Assembly: GCF_009807095.1 (NCBI RefSeq)
Contig: NZ_WUCC01000007.1
Location: forward strand, 124,001-188,000
Length of the DNA: 64,000 bases
DNA from: Rathayibacter sp. VKM Ac-2754
Lineage (GTDB): Bacteria; Actinomycetota; Actinomycetes; Actinomycetales; Microbacteriaceae
Direction: 5' to 3'
How positions within the stretch are numbered: position 1 is the first letter of the stretch; each line of letters opens with the position of its first letter. Shown here piece after piece: positions 30,403 to 40,130 of the stretch. The notes beneath the pieces are model-generated. The model saw nothing but the letters and a program-made list of their open reading frames with translations, made no database searches and was not told the DNA's origin. A program made the position numbers and the translations under genes.

Positions 30403-31290
30403 GTGCGTTTGAATCGCCGTCTCCGCAGGTGGGTAGCCGCCCCCGTCGCAGGAGCCCTCGCCCTCGTTCTCGCGGGCTGCTCGCAGGAGCAGCTCCAGGG
30501 CTGGCTCCCCACCGAACCCGGGACGACGAACAACGTCGACCGGGTCATCGGCCTGTGGGTCACCTCCTGGATCGTCCTGCTCGCGGTCGGTGTGATCACG
30601 TGGGGTCTCACCATCTGGGCGGTCGTCGTCTACCGCCGCCGGAAGGGCCAGACCGGCCTCCCCGTGCAGCTGCGGTACAACATGCCGATCGAGATCTTCT
30701 ACACGATCGTGCCGCTCATCCTCGTGATCGGGTTCTTCGCCTTCACCGCGCGCGACCAGGCCGCGATCGAGCAGCCCTACGACGACCCCGACGAGACCAT
30801 CCAGGTCTACGGCAAGCAGTGGGCGTGGGACTTCAACTACGTCGACGAGGACGTCTACTCGGCCGGCATCCAGGGCCAGTACGAGGGAGGCACCGGCGAC
30901 GCCGCCGGCTCGCTCGTCGAGTCCGAGGTGCCCACCCTCTACCTGCCCGTCGGCAAGAAGATCACGATCCAGCTCGACGCTCGCGACGTGATCCACTCCT
31001 TCTGGGTCGTGGACTTCCTCTACAAGAAGGACATGATCCCCGGCAAGACGAACTTCATGTACGTCACTCCGCTCAAGGAGGGGACCTACGCCGGCAAGTG
31101 CGCCGAGCTCTGCGGCGAGTACCACTCGGCGATGCTCTTCAACGTCAAGGTCGTCTCCGAGGCCGAGTACGAGGACTACATCCAGTCGCTGCGCGACGCG
31201 GGCCAGACCGGCCAGCTCGGCGCGGAGTACGACCGCAACAGCAACCTGCCCGGCACCGACGCGCCGGTCCGCACCGAGAACGAGGAGTAA
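30403..31290 (+). CDS. ctaC: Cytochrome c oxidase subunit II
   Basis: This subunit holds the CuA centre that receives electrons from the diheme cytochrome of the bcc complex. The 295-residue protein has a lipoprotein signal ending LAGC with Cys26, two membrane helices (about residues 48-70 and 92-115), and an outer cupredoxin domain. CuA ligands are His198 (IHSFW), Cys233, Cys237, His241 and Met244 (CAELCGEYHSAM). The insertion GIQGQYEGGTGDAAGS is typical of actinobacterial enzymes. ctaD follows after 6 nt. Confidence 0.97.
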   Translation: MRLNRRLRRWVAAPVAGALALVLAGCSQEQLQGWLPTEPGTTNNVDRVIGLWVTSWIVLLAVGVITWGLTIWAVVVYRRRKGQTGLPVQLRYNMPIEIFYTIVPLILVIGFFAFTARDQAAIEQPYDDPDETIQVYGKQWAWDFNYVDEDVYSAGIQGQYEGGTGDAAGSLVESEVPTLYLPVGKKITIQLDARDVIHSFWVVDFLYKKDMIPGKTNFMYVTPLKEGTYAGKCAELCGEYHSAMLFNVKVVSEAEYEDYIQSLRDAGQTGQLGAEYDRNSNLPGTDAPVRTENEE

Positions 31291-31296
31291 GGGAGC

Positions 31297-33024
31297 ATGA
31301 GCACCGCCACCGCACCCGCCCCGTCGTCCCGCGCATTCGGCACCCCGCCGGTCGAGCGCAAGGCGAACGTCCTCGTTCGCTGGATGACGTCCACCGACCA
31401 CAAGGTCATCGGGTACATGTACCTGATCACCTCCTTCATCTACTTCTGCATCGCGGGAGTGATGGCGCTGGTCATCCGCGCCCAGCTCTTCGAGCCCGGC
31501 CTCGCCGTGGTCGAGACCCGCGAGCAGTACAACCAGCTCTTCACGATGCACGGCACGATCATGCTGCTGATGTTCGCGACGCCGCTGTTCGCCGGCTTCG
31601 CCAACGTGCTGATGCCGCTGCAGATCGGCGCCCCCGACGTCGCCTTCCCGCGACTGAACGCGCTGGCCTACTGGTTCTACAGCTTCGGCTCGCTCATCGC
31701 CGTCGCCGGCTTCGTCACCCCGCAGGGAGCGGCGTCCTTCGGCTGGTTCGCCTACGCGCCACTCTCGAGCACGACGTTCTCGCCAGGGCTGGGCGGCAAT
31801 CTCTGGGTCTTCGGCCTCGCCCTGTCCGGATTCGGCACGATCCTCGGCGCGGTGAACTTCATCACGACGATCATCACGATGCGCGCTCCCGGCATGACGA
31901 TGTTCCGCATGCCGATCTTCACGTGGAACATCCTCGTGACCTCGATCCTCGTGCTGCTCGCGTTCCCCGTCCTCGCCGCGGCGATGTTCGGGCTCGGAGC
32001 CGACCGCGTCTTCGACGCGCACATCTACGACGCGGCCAACGGCGGCGTCCTGCTCTGGCAGCACCTCTTCTGGTTCTTCGGCCACCCCGAGGTGTACATC
32101 ATCGCGCTGCCGTTCTTCGGCATCGTCTCCGAGGTCTTCCCGGTGTTCAGCCGCAAGCCGATCTTCGGCTACAAGACGCTGATCTACGCGACCATCGCGA
32201 TCGCGGCCCTCTCGGTCACCGTCTGGGCGCACCACATGTACGTGACCGGCTCCGTCCTCCTGCCGTTCTTCTCGCTGATGACGATGCTCATCGCAGTGCC
32301 GACGGGCGTGAAGATCTTCAACTGGATCGGCACGATGTGGCGAGGCTCGGTGACGTTCGAGACCCCCATGATCTGGGCGATCGGCTTCCTGATCACCTTC
32401 ACCTTCGGTGGGCTCACGGGCGTCATCCTCGCCTCACCGCCGCTCGACTTCCACGTCTCCGACTCCTACTTCGTCGTGGCGCACTTCCACTACGTCGTCT
32501 TCGGCACGGTCGTCTTCGCGATGTTCTCGGGCTTCTACTTCTGGTGGCCCAAGTGGACCGGCAAGATGCTCAACGAGACGCTGGGCAAGTGGCACTTCTG
32601 GCTGCTGTTCATCGGCTTCCACACCACGTTCCTCATCCAGCACTGGCTCGGCGTCGTGGGCATGCCCCGTCGCTACGCGAGCTACCTGCCCGAGGACGGC
32701 TTCACGTGGATGAACCAGGTGTCGACCGTGGGCGCGATGATCCTCGCGGTGTCGCTCATCCCGTTCTTCCTCAACGTGTACATCACGGCGCGGAAGGCTC
32801 CGAAGGTCACCGTCAACGACCCCTGGGGCTTCTCGCGGTCGCTCGAGTGGGCGACCTCGTGCCCGCCGCCCCGTCACAACTTCACCTCGATCCCGCGCAT
32901 CCGCAGCGAGGCTCCGGCCTTCGACCTCAACCACCCCGAGGCCGGCATCCCCGTCGGCATCGGTCCGGCGAAGGATGCTCCGGACGCCCCCACGTACGAC
33001 AAGTCCGAAGGCACGGTGAAGTAG
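31297..33024 (+). CDS. ctaD: Cytochrome c oxidase subunit I
   Basis: This is the catalytic subunit of the aa3 oxidase, which reduces O2 to water and pumps protons. The 575-residue protein has 12 membrane helices. Heme a and a3 ligands and the CuB site are intact: His85 in TMHGTIM, His263 and the cross-linked Tyr267 in GHPEVY, His312-His313 in WAHHMY, and His396 and His398 in AHFHYVVFG. The ATG has AAGGGAGC before it. Confidence 0.98.
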   Translation: MSTATAPAPSSRAFGTPPVERKANVLVRWMTSTDHKVIGYMYLITSFIYFCIAGVMALVIRAQLFEPGLAVVETREQYNQLFTMHGTIMLLMFATPLFAGFANVLMPLQIGAPDVAFPRLNALAYWFYSFGSLIAVAGFVTPQGAASFGWFAYAPLSSTTFSPGLGGNLWVFGLALSGFGTILGAVNFITTIITMRAPGMTMFRMPIFTWNILVTSILVLLAFPVLAAAMFGLGADRVFDAHIYDAANGGVLLWQHLFWFFGHPEVYIIALPFFGIVSEVFPVFSRKPIFGYKTLIYATIAIAALSVTVWAHHMYVTGSVLLPFFSLMTMLIAVPTGVKIFNWIGTMWRGSVTFETPMIWAIGFLITFTFGGLTGVILASPPLDFHVSDSYFVVAHFHYVVFGTVVFAMFSGFYFWWPKWTGKMLNETLGKWHFWLLFIGFHTTFLIQHWLGVVGMPRRYASYLPEDGFTWMNQVSTVGAMILAVSLIPFFLNVYITARKAPKVTVNDPWGFSRSLEWATSCPPPRHNFTSIPRIRSEAPAFDLNHPEAGIPVGIGPAKDAPDAPTYDKSEGTVK

Positions 33025-33028
33025 GGCC

Positions 33029-33445
33029 ATGCGCGCGAACGTCAATCTGTTCTGGCTGCTGGCCGGCTTCTTCCTCCTCGCCGATGTCACCTACATCGTC
33101 TGGTCGCTCATCGACACGGGCCAGATCGAGTGGGTCGGCACCGTCGGCATCGCCCTCTCGTCGGTGCTGGGCGCGTTCATCGCGTTCTACGTCGGCCGTG
33201 TCCACAAGGCTCAGGGCGCCGAGCTGCCCGAGGACCGTCTCGACGCGGACATCGACGACGGTGACCCGGAGCTGGGCTTCTTCAGCCCGTGGAGCTGGTG
33301 GCCGCTGATCCTCGGCGCATCGGCGGCGCTGGCCTTCCTCGGTCTCGCCGTCGGTTTCTGGATCGTCTACATCGCGGTCGGTCTCTTCCTCGTCGCGATC
33401 GCCGGCTGGGTCTACGAGTACTACCGCGGGTACTTCGCCCGCTAG
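33029..33445 (+). CDS. ctaF: Cytochrome c oxidase subunit IV, actinobacterial type (CtaF)
   Basis: CtaF is the small actinobacteria-specific subunit of the aa3 oxidase within the bcc-aa3 supercomplex. The 138-residue protein has four hydrophobic segments (about 7-28, 36-57, 89-110 and 113-131). The linker with PEDRLDADIDDGDPELGFFSPWSWWP matches the family. It follows ctaD by 4 nt and ends the operon, with a very strong hairpin after it. Confidence 0.95.
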   Translation: MRANVNLFWLLAGFFLLADVTYIVWSLIDTGQIEWVGTVGIALSSVLGAFIAFYVGRVHKAQGAELPEDRLDADIDDGDPELGFFSPWSWWPLILGASAALAFLGLAVGFWIVYIAVGLFLVAIAGWVYEYYRGYFAR

Positions 33446-33459
33446 GCGGTGTCTCCGGT

Positions 33460-33507
33460 GAGAGGGCCGGGTGCAGGAGGATTCGTCCTCCGGCACCCGG
33501 CCCTCTC
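33460..33507 (+). terminator. Very long hairpin terminator with a TTCG tetraloop
   Basis: GAGAGGGCCGGGTGC (33460-33474) pairs perfectly with GCACCCGGCCCTCTC (33493-33507). Inside it GGAGGA/TCCTCC (33476-33481 and 33486-33491) closes a TTCG loop. The stem has 21 pairs and one mismatch, which is unusually strong. It ends the ctaCDF transcript. Confidence 0.85.
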
Positions 33508-33568
33508 GTCCGTCCGGCCCCGGACTGCGATCGGGCGCTGCGTCCGTCGGTCGGAGTAGGCTCGCGCG

Positions 33569-33934
33569 ATGACCGACCGTGCGGTGCCGAACCTGCCCTC
33601 CCGCGACCTCGACGCCACGATCGCCTTCTACGGCCGCTTCGGATTCAGCCCGGGCTATCGGGGTGACAGCTGGCTGATCCTGCGCTCAGGAGGGCTCGAG
33701 CTCGAGTTCTTCCCCTTCGCCGACCTCGTCCCCGCCGAGAGCGACGCGATGTGCAGCATCCGGGTCGATGACGTCGACGCGCTGTACGCGCGGATCAAGG
33801 GCTCCGGGGTGCCGGAGCGGAGCAGCGGCCATCCTCGGCTCGTGCCCGTCCGGAGGCAGCCCTGGGGACTGCGCGCGGGATTCCTCGTCGACATCGACGG
33901 CTCGCAGCTGCAGCTGATCGGCAACGGCTCCTAG
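33569..33934 (+). CDS. Bleomycin-resistance-like VOC protein
   Basis: This 121-residue VOC-fold protein closely follows the plan of bleomycin-binding Ble proteins. It has PNLPSRDLDATIAFYGRFGF at the start, then WLILRSGGLELEFFPF, RVDDVDALYARIKGSGV, SSGHPRL and DIDGSQLQLIGNG. Ble dimers sequester glycopeptide antibiotics of the bleomycin group without modifying them. It is chromosomal, has host-like base composition and no mobile element nearby, so the real ligand may differ. A -10-like TAGGCT (33557-33562) ends 6 nt before the ATG, indicating leaderless translation. Confidence 0.85.
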   Translation: MTDRAVPNLPSRDLDATIAFYGRFGFSPGYRGDSWLILRSGGLELEFFPFADLVPAESDAMCSIRVDDVDALYARIKGSGVPERSSGHPRLVPVRRQPWGLRAGFLVDIDGSQLQLIGNGS

Positions 33935-34055
33935 GGCCCGTCGCTCCCGGCGCCGAGGGATCCACGAACCGTCGAGGGAGCCTGCACTTCGGGGCGGCCT
34001 CGATCGACGTGCGGGGGTTCCTTGACTGTCGACGCGGGCGGGGGAGGATGGGCGC

Positions 34056-34442
34056 ATGAGTCCTGTTCCGTACCTGTTCTTCGACGGTCGCGCCCGAGAG
34101 GCTCTGACGTTCTATCGCGAGGTCTTCGGGGGCGAGCTCGAGCTGCACGCCCTCGAGGAGTTCGGGCGCACCGACGGCAGCCCGGAGGCGATCGCGCATG
34201 GCGCGCTCAGCGGCCCTGTGGCGATCTTCGCGGCCGATGAGCACGGCGCGGAGCTGCGGATGGACGGGCTCGTCCTCGCGCTCCTGGGCGCCGCTGACGC
34301 CGTCACGACGGCCGCCTGGTTCGAACGGCTCGCAGAGCATGGCACCGTCGCGGATCCGCTGCAGGAGAGGCCGTGGGGCGACCACGACGGCCAGGTGACG
34401 GACCGGTTCGGAGTGCGCTGGCTGCTCGGGCACTCGGGCTGA
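34056..34442 (+). CDS. VOC family protein, PhnB-like
   Basis: This 128-residue protein starts VPYLFFDGRAREALTFYREVFGG and contains GSPEAIAHGALSG, which are typical of the PhnB/3-demethylubiquinone-methyltransferase-like branch of the VOC superfamily. The branch lacks a defined activity. The promoter is clear: TTGACT (34022-34027), a 16-bp spacer and GAGGAT (34044-34049), ending 6 nt before the ATG, so the mRNA is probably leaderless. A terminator shared with qcrB follows. Confidence 0.85.
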   Translation: MSPVPYLFFDGRAREALTFYREVFGGELELHALEEFGRTDGSPEAIAHGALSGPVAIFAADEHGAELRMDGLVLALLGAADAVTTAAWFERLAEHGTVADPLQERPWGDHDGQVTDRFGVRWLLGHSG

Positions 34443-34486
34443 CGCGTCGGCATCATCGATCAGGCACACCGTCCGCCAAGCACGAC

Positions 34487-34520
34487 GAAGGGCCCGGACG
34501 ACGGATCGTCCGGGCCCTTC
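34487..34520. terminator. Bidirectional terminator between the VOC gene and qcrB
   Basis: GAAGGGCCCGGACGA (34487-34501) and TCGTCCGGGCCCTTC (34506-34520) form a perfect 15-bp stem with a 4-nt loop between convergent genes, 12 nt beyond the qcrB stop. Confidence 0.8.
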
Positions 34521-34532
34521 GGGGGAGGGGGC

Positions 34533-36188
34533 CTAGTGCTCGCTGTGCGAGCTCTCGAGCTCCTTCTGGGTGACGGGAGTGATGCGGTCCTCGAAGAACC
34601 AGCGGGAGAGCCCGGCCCGCACACGCTGCGGGGCGCTGATGCGGCCGCGGGAGTCAGGACGGATCATCAGGGGCTGGTACTCGTCCTGGCTGACGAGCTT
34701 CCAGCGCTCGTACTCGTCGAGCTGCTGGTGCACCTCGATGAACTCGCCGCCGGGGAGGCGGACGATGCGGCCGGACTCGAAGCCGTGCAGGGCGATCTCG
34801 CGGTCCTTCTTCTGCAGCGCGAGGCAGATGCGCTTGGTGATGAAGTAGGCGATGAACGGGCCGACGATGACCGCGAACTGCAGCGAGTGGATGACGCCTT
34901 CCATCGTGAGGTGGAAGTGGGTCGCGATGATGTCCGACGACGCGGCGGCCCAGAGACCGGCGTAGAACGTGACACCGGCGGCACCGATGGCCGTACGGGT
35001 CGCGGCGTTGCGCGGGCGGTCCAGCAGGTGGTGCTCGCGCTTGTCACCGGTGATCCAGGCCTCGATGAACGGGTAGAGCATCACCAGGACGATGAACAGC
35101 CCCAGGCCGCCGAGCGGGATCAGGATGTTGAACGACAGGGTGCCGATGCCCGGGATGGCCCACTCGAGTCCCGGCGGGATCAGACGCAGGGCACCGTCGG
35201 CGAAGCCGATGTACCAGTCGGGCTGGGTTCCGGCCGACACCGGCGAGGGGTCGTACGGTCCGTAGTTCCAGATCGGGTTGATCGTGAACAGCGAGGCGAT
35301 GAGGACGACGACACCGAAGACGATGAAGAAGAACCCACCGGCCTTGGCGGCGTAGACCGGCAGCACCGGGTAGCCGACGACGTTCTGCTCGGTCTTGCCG
35401 GCACCCGGAAACTGGGTGTGCTTGTGGACGACCACGAACACGAGGTGGAGCGCGATGAACGCGAGCACCAGGGCGGGCAGCAGCAGGATGTGCAGGGTGT
35501 AGAGACGGCCGACGATGTCGGTGCCCGGGAACTCGCCGCCGAAGAGGAGGAACGAGATCCAGGTGCCCACGATCGGGATGCCCTTGACCATGCCGTCGAT
35601 GATGCGGAGGCCGTTGCCCGAGAGCAGGTCGTCGGGGAGGGAGTAGCCGGTGAAGCCCTCGGCCATCGCGAGGATGAAGAGGACGAAGCCGATGACCCAG
35701 TTGAGCTCGCGCGGCTTGCGGAACGCACCGGTGAAGAAGATGCGCAGCATGTGCAGGCCGATCGAGGCCACGAACAGCAGGGCCGCCCAGTGGTGGATCT
35801 GGCGCATCAGGAGGCCGCCGCGGATGTCGAACGAGATGTCGAGCGACGAGGACATCGCCGCGGACATCTCGATGCCCTTCAGGGGCAGGTAGCTGCCCTC
35901 GTAGTGCGTCTCGACCATGGAGGCCTGGAAGAAGAAGGTGAGGAACGTGCCCGAGAGCAGGATGATGACGAAGCTGTACAGCGCCACCTCGCCCAGGAGG
36001 AACGACCAGTGGTCGGGGAAGATCTTGCGGCCGAACTCCTTGACGACCGCCGAGATGCTCGTGCGCTCGTCGATGTAGTTCGACGCGGCTCCGACGTATC
36101 CCTTCTGCAGCTTGCCGCTGCCCAGGATGACGCCGTCGCCCTGCTCGGCGGGGGGGCCGGCGGGACGTGCGGGGGTGGTGGTGGACAT
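34533..36188 (-). CDS. qcrB: Menaquinol:cytochrome c reductase cytochrome b subunit QcrB
   Basis: QcrB carries the two b hemes and the quinone sites of the actinobacterial bcc complex. The 551-residue protein has the fused b/IV layout with a long hydrophilic C-terminal extension typical of actinobacteria. Heme-binding histidines appear in RQIHHWAALLFVASIGLHML and LHILLLPALVLAFIALHLVF; PDWYIGF is in the Qo region. I chose the ATG at 36188, which has GGGAG 11 nt upstream. The ATG at 36197 overlaps the qcrA stop (ATGA) and would add three residues. Confidence 0.97.
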   Translation of the reverse strand: MSTTTPARPAGPPAEQGDGVILGSGKLQKGYVGAASNYIDERTSISAVVKEFGRKIFPDHWSFLLGEVALYSFVIILLSGTFLTFFFQASMVETHYEGSYLPLKGIEMSAAMSSSLDISFDIRGGLLMRQIHHWAALLFVASIGLHMLRIFFTGAFRKPRELNWVIGFVLFILAMAEGFTGYSLPDDLLSGNGLRIIDGMVKGIPIVGTWISFLLFGGEFPGTDIVGRLYTLHILLLPALVLAFIALHLVFVVVHKHTQFPGAGKTEQNVVGYPVLPVYAAKAGGFFFIVFGVVVLIASLFTINPIWNYGPYDPSPVSAGTQPDWYIGFADGALRLIPPGLEWAIPGIGTLSFNILIPLGGLGLFIVLVMLYPFIEAWITGDKREHHLLDRPRNAATRTAIGAAGVTFYAGLWAAASSDIIATHFHLTMEGVIHSLQFAVIVGPFIAYFITKRICLALQKKDREIALHGFESGRIVRLPGGEFIEVHQQLDEYERWKLVSQDEYQPLMIRPDSRGRISAPQRVRAGLSRWFFEDRITPVTQKELESSHSEH

Positions 36189-36193
36189 GTGAG

Positions 36194-37255
36194 TCATCGC
36201 TCCCAGAAGGACGGACCGACGGGCTCCGTGAAGTCGCGCTGCGCGACCAGATAGCCCTCGTCGTCGATGGTGATGGGTAGCTGCGGAAGCGGGCGCTTCG
36301 CGGGTCCGAAGATCACAGCGGCTTCGCGCGTGATGTCGAACTGCGACTGGTGGCACGGGCACAGCAGGTGGTGGGTCTGCTGCTCGTACAGTGCCACGGG
36401 GCAGCCGACGTGCGTGCAGATCTTGGAGTAGGCGACGATCCCGTCGTAGTTCCAGGTCTCGCGACCCTCGCTGACGATCAGGTCTTCCGGCTTCAGGCGC
36501 ATCAGGAGGACGGCGGCTTTGGCCTTCTCCTCCAGCTTGCCCTCGACTTCGTCGAGTCCCTCGGGGATGACGTGGAAGGCGGAGCCCAGGGTGACGTCCG
36601 ATGCGAGGATCGGGGCACCCGAGGGGTCCAGGGTGAGCCTCGTGCCCTCGCGCCACATCGTGGTCTTGAGGAGGGCGACGGGGTTCTGATCCTGCGGGCC
36701 GAGGCCCCGGAACAGGATCACGGCGGGCAGGGGGAAGACGACCAGGGCGCCGATGAGGCTGTTCCGGACGAGCGAGCGCCGGCCGAAGCCGGACTCCTTG
36801 TCGGACTGGTCGAAGATCTCGAGGGCGCGCGCGCGGGTGTCCTCGGAGCTGCGGACGGGGTGGCGGATGTCGATGCCCTCGTGGTCCGACATCAGCTGCT
36901 TGCCCCAGTGGACGGCGGCGATGCCGATGCCCAGCAGGGCGAGGGACATGCCGAGGCCGATGAACAGGGTGTTCAGCCGGACCGACGCCACATCCTCCGT
37001 GATCGGGAACGCCATGTACGCGGCGACCGCGAAGATGGAGCCCGCGAAGGACAGGTAGAAGAGCGTGTACACCGTGCGCTCGGCACGCTTCTCGACCTTG
37101 GGGTCGAGGTCGGTCATCCGGGGGCGGTGCGGCGGGAGTCCCGGGTCCTGGACGCGTCCCCGCGTCACGACCGCGGTGCCGGCCGGAGCCGTCCCGTGCC
37201 CGGTGGCCGACGAGGTGGCGAGGTCGGTGCCGCCACCCTCATCGTGCTCTGCCAT
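36194..37255 (-). CDS. qcrA: Rieske iron-sulfur subunit QcrA
   Basis: QcrA moves electrons from menaquinol to the diheme cytochrome c of the bcc complex. The 353-residue protein has three hydrophobic segments, at about residues 63-83, 97-115 and 166-182, as in actinobacterial QcrA, and a C-terminal Rieske domain. Cluster ligands are Cys280 and His282 in CTHVGC and Cys299 and His302 in CPCH, with Cys285 and Cys301 forming the disulfide. The ATG at 37255 has AAGGAGA at good spacing. Confidence 0.97.
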   Translation of the reverse strand: MAEHDEGGGTDLATSSATGHGTAPAGTAVVTRGRVQDPGLPPHRPRMTDLDPKVEKRAERTVYTLFYLSFAGSIFAVAAYMAFPITEDVASVRLNTLFIGLGMSLALLGIGIAAVHWGKQLMSDHEGIDIRHPVRSSEDTRARALEIFDQSDKESGFGRRSLVRNSLIGALVVFPLPAVILFRGLGPQDQNPVALLKTTMWREGTRLTLDPSGAPILASDVTLGSAFHVIPEGLDEVEGKLEEKAKAAVLLMRLKPEDLIVSEGRETWNYDGIVAYSKICTHVGCPVALYEQQTHHLLCPCHQSQFDITREAAVIFGPAKRPLPQLPITIDDEGYLVAQRDFTEPVGPSFWER

Positions 37256-37345
37256 GGTTCTCCTTTTCACGCCGTGTTGTCTCACGCCTGCTCGGCACCG
37301 CTCGGTGCCCTTGACTGGAAGCGCCCGTCGGGGCGCCGGTGTTCG

Positions 37346-38152
37346 CTAGTTCGATCGGGCGGTGATCCACACCGTGAGCGCGACGATGGCGCCGAGACCG
37401 AAGATCCAGAGGAAGAGGCCCTCCGCGACCGGCCCGAGGGAGCCGAGCGCGAATCCGCCGGGAGACGGGTTGGCCTCGATGTACTTGAGGTACGAGATGA
37501 TGTCGCGCTTGTCCTCGGGCGAGATGTTGAGGTCGTTGAAGACCGGCATGTTCTGCGGGCCGGTGACCATCGCCTCGTAGATGTGCGCCTCGGTCACGCC
37601 GCCCAGCGGGGGAGCGAACTTGCCCTCGGTCAGCGCGCCGCCGGCTCCGGCGACGTTGTGGCACATCGCGCAGTTGATGCGGAAGAGCTCGGCGCCGTTG
37701 GCGCTGTCGCCCTGTCCGTCGAGGACCTCGCCCTCGGGGATGGCGGGGCCGGGGGCGAGCGACGCGACGTAGGCGGCCAGCTCGGCGACCTGCTCGTCGG
37801 TGAACTGCACCGGCTTCTCGAGCGCCTGCGGTCCCTGCATCTGCATCGGCATGCGGCCGGTGCCGACCTGGAAGTCGACCGAGGCCGCGCCGACGCCGAT
37901 GAGCGACGGGGCGTTGTCGGTGCCGGCGGCGTCGAGGCCGTGGCAGGTGGCGCAGTTGGCCGCGAAGAGCTTGGAGCCCTCGTCGATCGTCTGCTGACTG
38001 TTGGCCGAGGTCTCGGCGGAGGCAGAGGTCGCCACGCCGACGGCCGCGTACGTGCCGCCCGTCAGGCCGAGGCCGATGGCGATCAGAGCCAGCGTGGCGA
38101 GAGGGTGGCGGCGACCCTTCTTGGCGCGGCTCTTCGTCTTCGGGGAGGCCAT
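37346..38152 (-). CDS. qcrC: Diheme cytochrome c subunit QcrC
   Basis: QcrC replaces soluble cytochrome c in actinobacteria by passing electrons from QcrA directly to CuA of the oxidase. The 268-residue protein has an N-terminal membrane anchor after SRAKKGRRHPLATL, two heme c motifs, C67-ATCH71 and C161-AMCH165, and a C-terminal membrane helix (GLFLWIFGLGAIVALTVWIT). I chose the ATG at 38152, with GGAAGG upstream; an ATG at 38191 would add 13 residues but lacks a ribosome-binding site. Confidence 0.95.
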   Translation of the reverse strand: MASPKTKSRAKKGRRHPLATLALIAIGLGLTGGTYAAVGVATSASAETSANSQQTIDEGSKLFAANCATCHGLDAAGTDNAPSLIGVGAASVDFQVGTGRMPMQMQGPQALEKPVQFTDEQVAELAAYVASLAPGPAIPEGEVLDGQGDSANGAELFRINCAMCHNVAGAGGALTEGKFAPPLGGVTEAHIYEAMVTGPQNMPVFNDLNISPEDKRDIISYLKYIEANPSPGGFALGSLGPVAEGLFLWIFGLGAIVALTVWITARSN

Positions 38153-38205
38153 CGAGGCAACCTTCCTGCGGGGTTCGGGGGTGGAGTCCATCGGTGCCAC
38201 GCGGG

Positions 38206-38835
38206 TCACTTGAGGAAGTAGATGACGACGAACAGGGCGACCCAGACGACGTCGACGAAGTGCCAGTAGTAGGAGACGACGATCGCGCTGGTCGCCTCCT
38301 TGTGGCCGAAGTTCTTGACCGCGAAGCCGCGGCCGATGACGAGGAGGAAGGCGATCAGACCGCCGGTGACGTGCAGCGCGTGGAATCCGGTGGTGATGTA
38401 GAACGCGGAGCCGTAGGCGTTGCTCGAGAGGCTCACGCCCTCGGAGACGAGGGTGGCGTACTCGAAGACCTGACCCGAGACGAAGACGGCGCCCAGCGCG
38501 TAGGTGACGAAGAACCACTCGACCATGCCCCACTTGAGCGGGCTCATGCCCGTCGCGCGCGGCTGGAGGCGCTCTGCGGCGAACACTCCCGCCTGGCACG
38601 TGAAGGAGGACGCGACCAGGATGATCGTGTTCACCGTCGCGTACGGGACGTTGAGGATGCCGGTCTCGGCTGCCCACAGCTCCGGCGAGGTGCTGCGCAG
38701 GGTGAAGTAGATCGCGAACAGGCCCGCGAAGAACATGACCTCGCTGCTCAGCCAGACGATCGTTCCGACCGCGACCGGATTGGGTCGGTTCACTACGGGC
38801 GCGGTGGCCGTGGGGGAGATTGAGGTGCTCGTCAC
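38206..38835 (-). CDS. ctaE: Cytochrome c oxidase subunit III
   Basis: CtaE is the structural subunit III of the aa3 oxidase. The 209-residue protein has five hydrophobic segments with [28 protein letters not shown] and [20 protein letters not shown], all diagnostic. As usual in actinobacteria it heads the ctaE-qcrC-qcrA-qcrB operon, away from ctaCDF. I chose the GTG at 38835 because a -10-like CATAAT (minus, 38848 to 38843) ends 7 nt upstream, making the transcript leaderless. The ATG at 38844 overlaps that hexamer. Confidence 0.96.
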   Translation of the reverse strand: MTSTSISPTATAPVVNRPNPVAVGTIVWLSSEVMFFAGLFAIYFTLRSTSPELWAAETGILNVPYATVNTIILVASSFTCQAGVFAAERLQPRATGMSPLKWGMVEWFFVTYALGAVFVSGQVFEYATLVSEGVSLSSNAYGSAFYITTGFHALHVTGGLIAFLLVIGRGFAVKNFGHKEATSAIVVSYYWHFVDVVWVALFVVIYFLK

Positions 38836-38842
38836 ACAGACC

Positions 38843-38906
38843 ATTATGGCCGATGGCAAGAGGGGTAACTCGCACTTCCCGTGGGGCCTTCGTAGTCGCA
38901 TAATCT
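38843..38906. promoter_or_regulatory. Divergent leaderless promoters of ctaE and trpD
   Basis: The minus-strand CATAAT (38848 to 38843) lies 7 nt before the ctaE GTG. On the plus strand CATAATCT (38899-38906) contains TAATCT, which ends 7 nt before the trpD ATG. Neither gene has a Shine-Dalgarno sequence. Confidence 0.6.
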
Positions 38907-38913
38907 GAGAGCC

Positions 38914-39972
38914 ATGTCGGAAACCCTGTCCTGGCCGCGGATCATCAGCTCCCTCCTCGAATCCTCCGATCTCAGCGTCCACGAGGCCACCTGGGCCATG
39001 GAGCAGGTCATGCAGGGGGAGGCGACCCCCGCGCAGCTGGCGGGTCTGCTGGTGGCACTGCGGGCGAAGGGCGAGACGGTCGACGAGATCGTCGGCTTCC
39101 GCGACGCGATCCTGGAGCACGCGGTTCCGCTCGACGTGGATCCGATGGCGCTCGACATCGTCGGGACGGGGGGCGACCGCTTCGGCACCGTGAACATCTC
39201 GTCGACGGCGGCGATCATCGCGGCGGCGGCGGGGACTCCGGTGATCAAGCACGGCAACCGGGCGGCCTCGTCGTCGTCGGGGTCGTCGGACGTGCTCGCC
39301 GCCCTCGGCGTCGACCTGACGCTGTCGCCCGAGCGCGTCGCGGAGGCGTTCCGCCGCACCGGGATCGCCTTCGTCTTCGCCGCGATGTTCCACCCCGGCT
39401 TCCGGCACGCCGGCGCCGTCCGCGCCGAGCTGGGCGTGCCGACGGTGTTCAACTTCCTCGGTCCGCTGTGCAATCCCGCGCGCCCCGAGGCGTCGGCGGT
39501 CGGTGTCGCCCACCTCGATCGCGTTCCTCTCTTCACGGGCGTGTTCCAGACGCGGGGGGCGACCGCCCTGGTGTTCCGCGGCGACGACGGCCTCGACGAG
39601 CTGACGACGACCGGCCACAGCCACATCTGGGAGGTCTCGCGCGGCTCGGTCGTCGAGCACGACCTCGACCCCCGCGACCTGGGGCTGCGCCGCGCGAGCA
39701 TCGACGAGCTCCGCGGCAGGGACGCCGCCTACAACGCCGGCGTCGTCCGCGCGACCCTGGCGGGGGAGGAGGGAGCGGTGCGCGACATCGTCCTCCTCAA
39801 CGCCGCGGCCGGGCTGATCGCCTACGACCTCGCTCGCGACCCCGCCCTGATCCGGACCTCGATCCTCGACCGCTTCCGCTCGGCCCTGGATCGGGCGGCC
39901 TCCGCCGTCGACTCCGGCGCGGCGACGGCGAAGCTCGCGGAGTGGGTGCAGGAGACCCGGCGGGTCGACTGA
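38914..39972 (+). CDS. trpD: Anthranilate phosphoribosyltransferase TrpD
   Basis: TrpD joins anthranilate and PRPP in tryptophan synthesis. The 352-residue protein has the PRPP motif GTGGD at residues 84-88, NISSTAA, and K112-HGNR116 for pyrophosphate and anthranilate binding, plus [12 protein letters not shown] later. It stands alone, without other trp genes, divergent from ctaE. Its transcript is probably leaderless. Confidence 0.97.
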   Translation: MSETLSWPRIISSLLESSDLSVHEATWAMEQVMQGEATPAQLAGLLVALRAKGETVDEIVGFRDAILEHAVPLDVDPMALDIVGTGGDRFGTVNISSTAAIIAAAAGTPVIKHGNRAASSSSGSSDVLAALGVDLTLSPERVAEAFRRTGIAFVFAAMFHPGFRHAGAVRAELGVPTVFNFLGPLCNPARPEASAVGVAHLDRVPLFTGVFQTRGATALVFRGDDGLDELTTTGHSHIWEVSRGSVVEHDLDPRDLGLRRASIDELRGRDAAYNAGVVRATLAGEEGAVRDIVLLNAAAGLIAYDLARDPALIRTSILDRFRSALDRAASAVDSGAATAKLAEWVQETRRVD

Positions 39973-40130
39973 CGCCCTCCGACCCGACCCGCGACCTCTG
40001 ATCCCATGGGCCGCAGGGCGTAACGTGGGAGCGCTGTCCGCGACGGTGCGGACCGCGATCCACCACGCGCCGGATCGCCCCGAGGACAGGGCACGCCGAC
40101 CGCGGTGATCCGATCCTGGAGGAGACCTCG

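Noticed and set aside
38206-38844. ATG at 38844 as the ctaE start
   Set aside because: It overlaps the probable -10 CATAAT; the GTG at 38835 has the spacing of the other leaderless genes.
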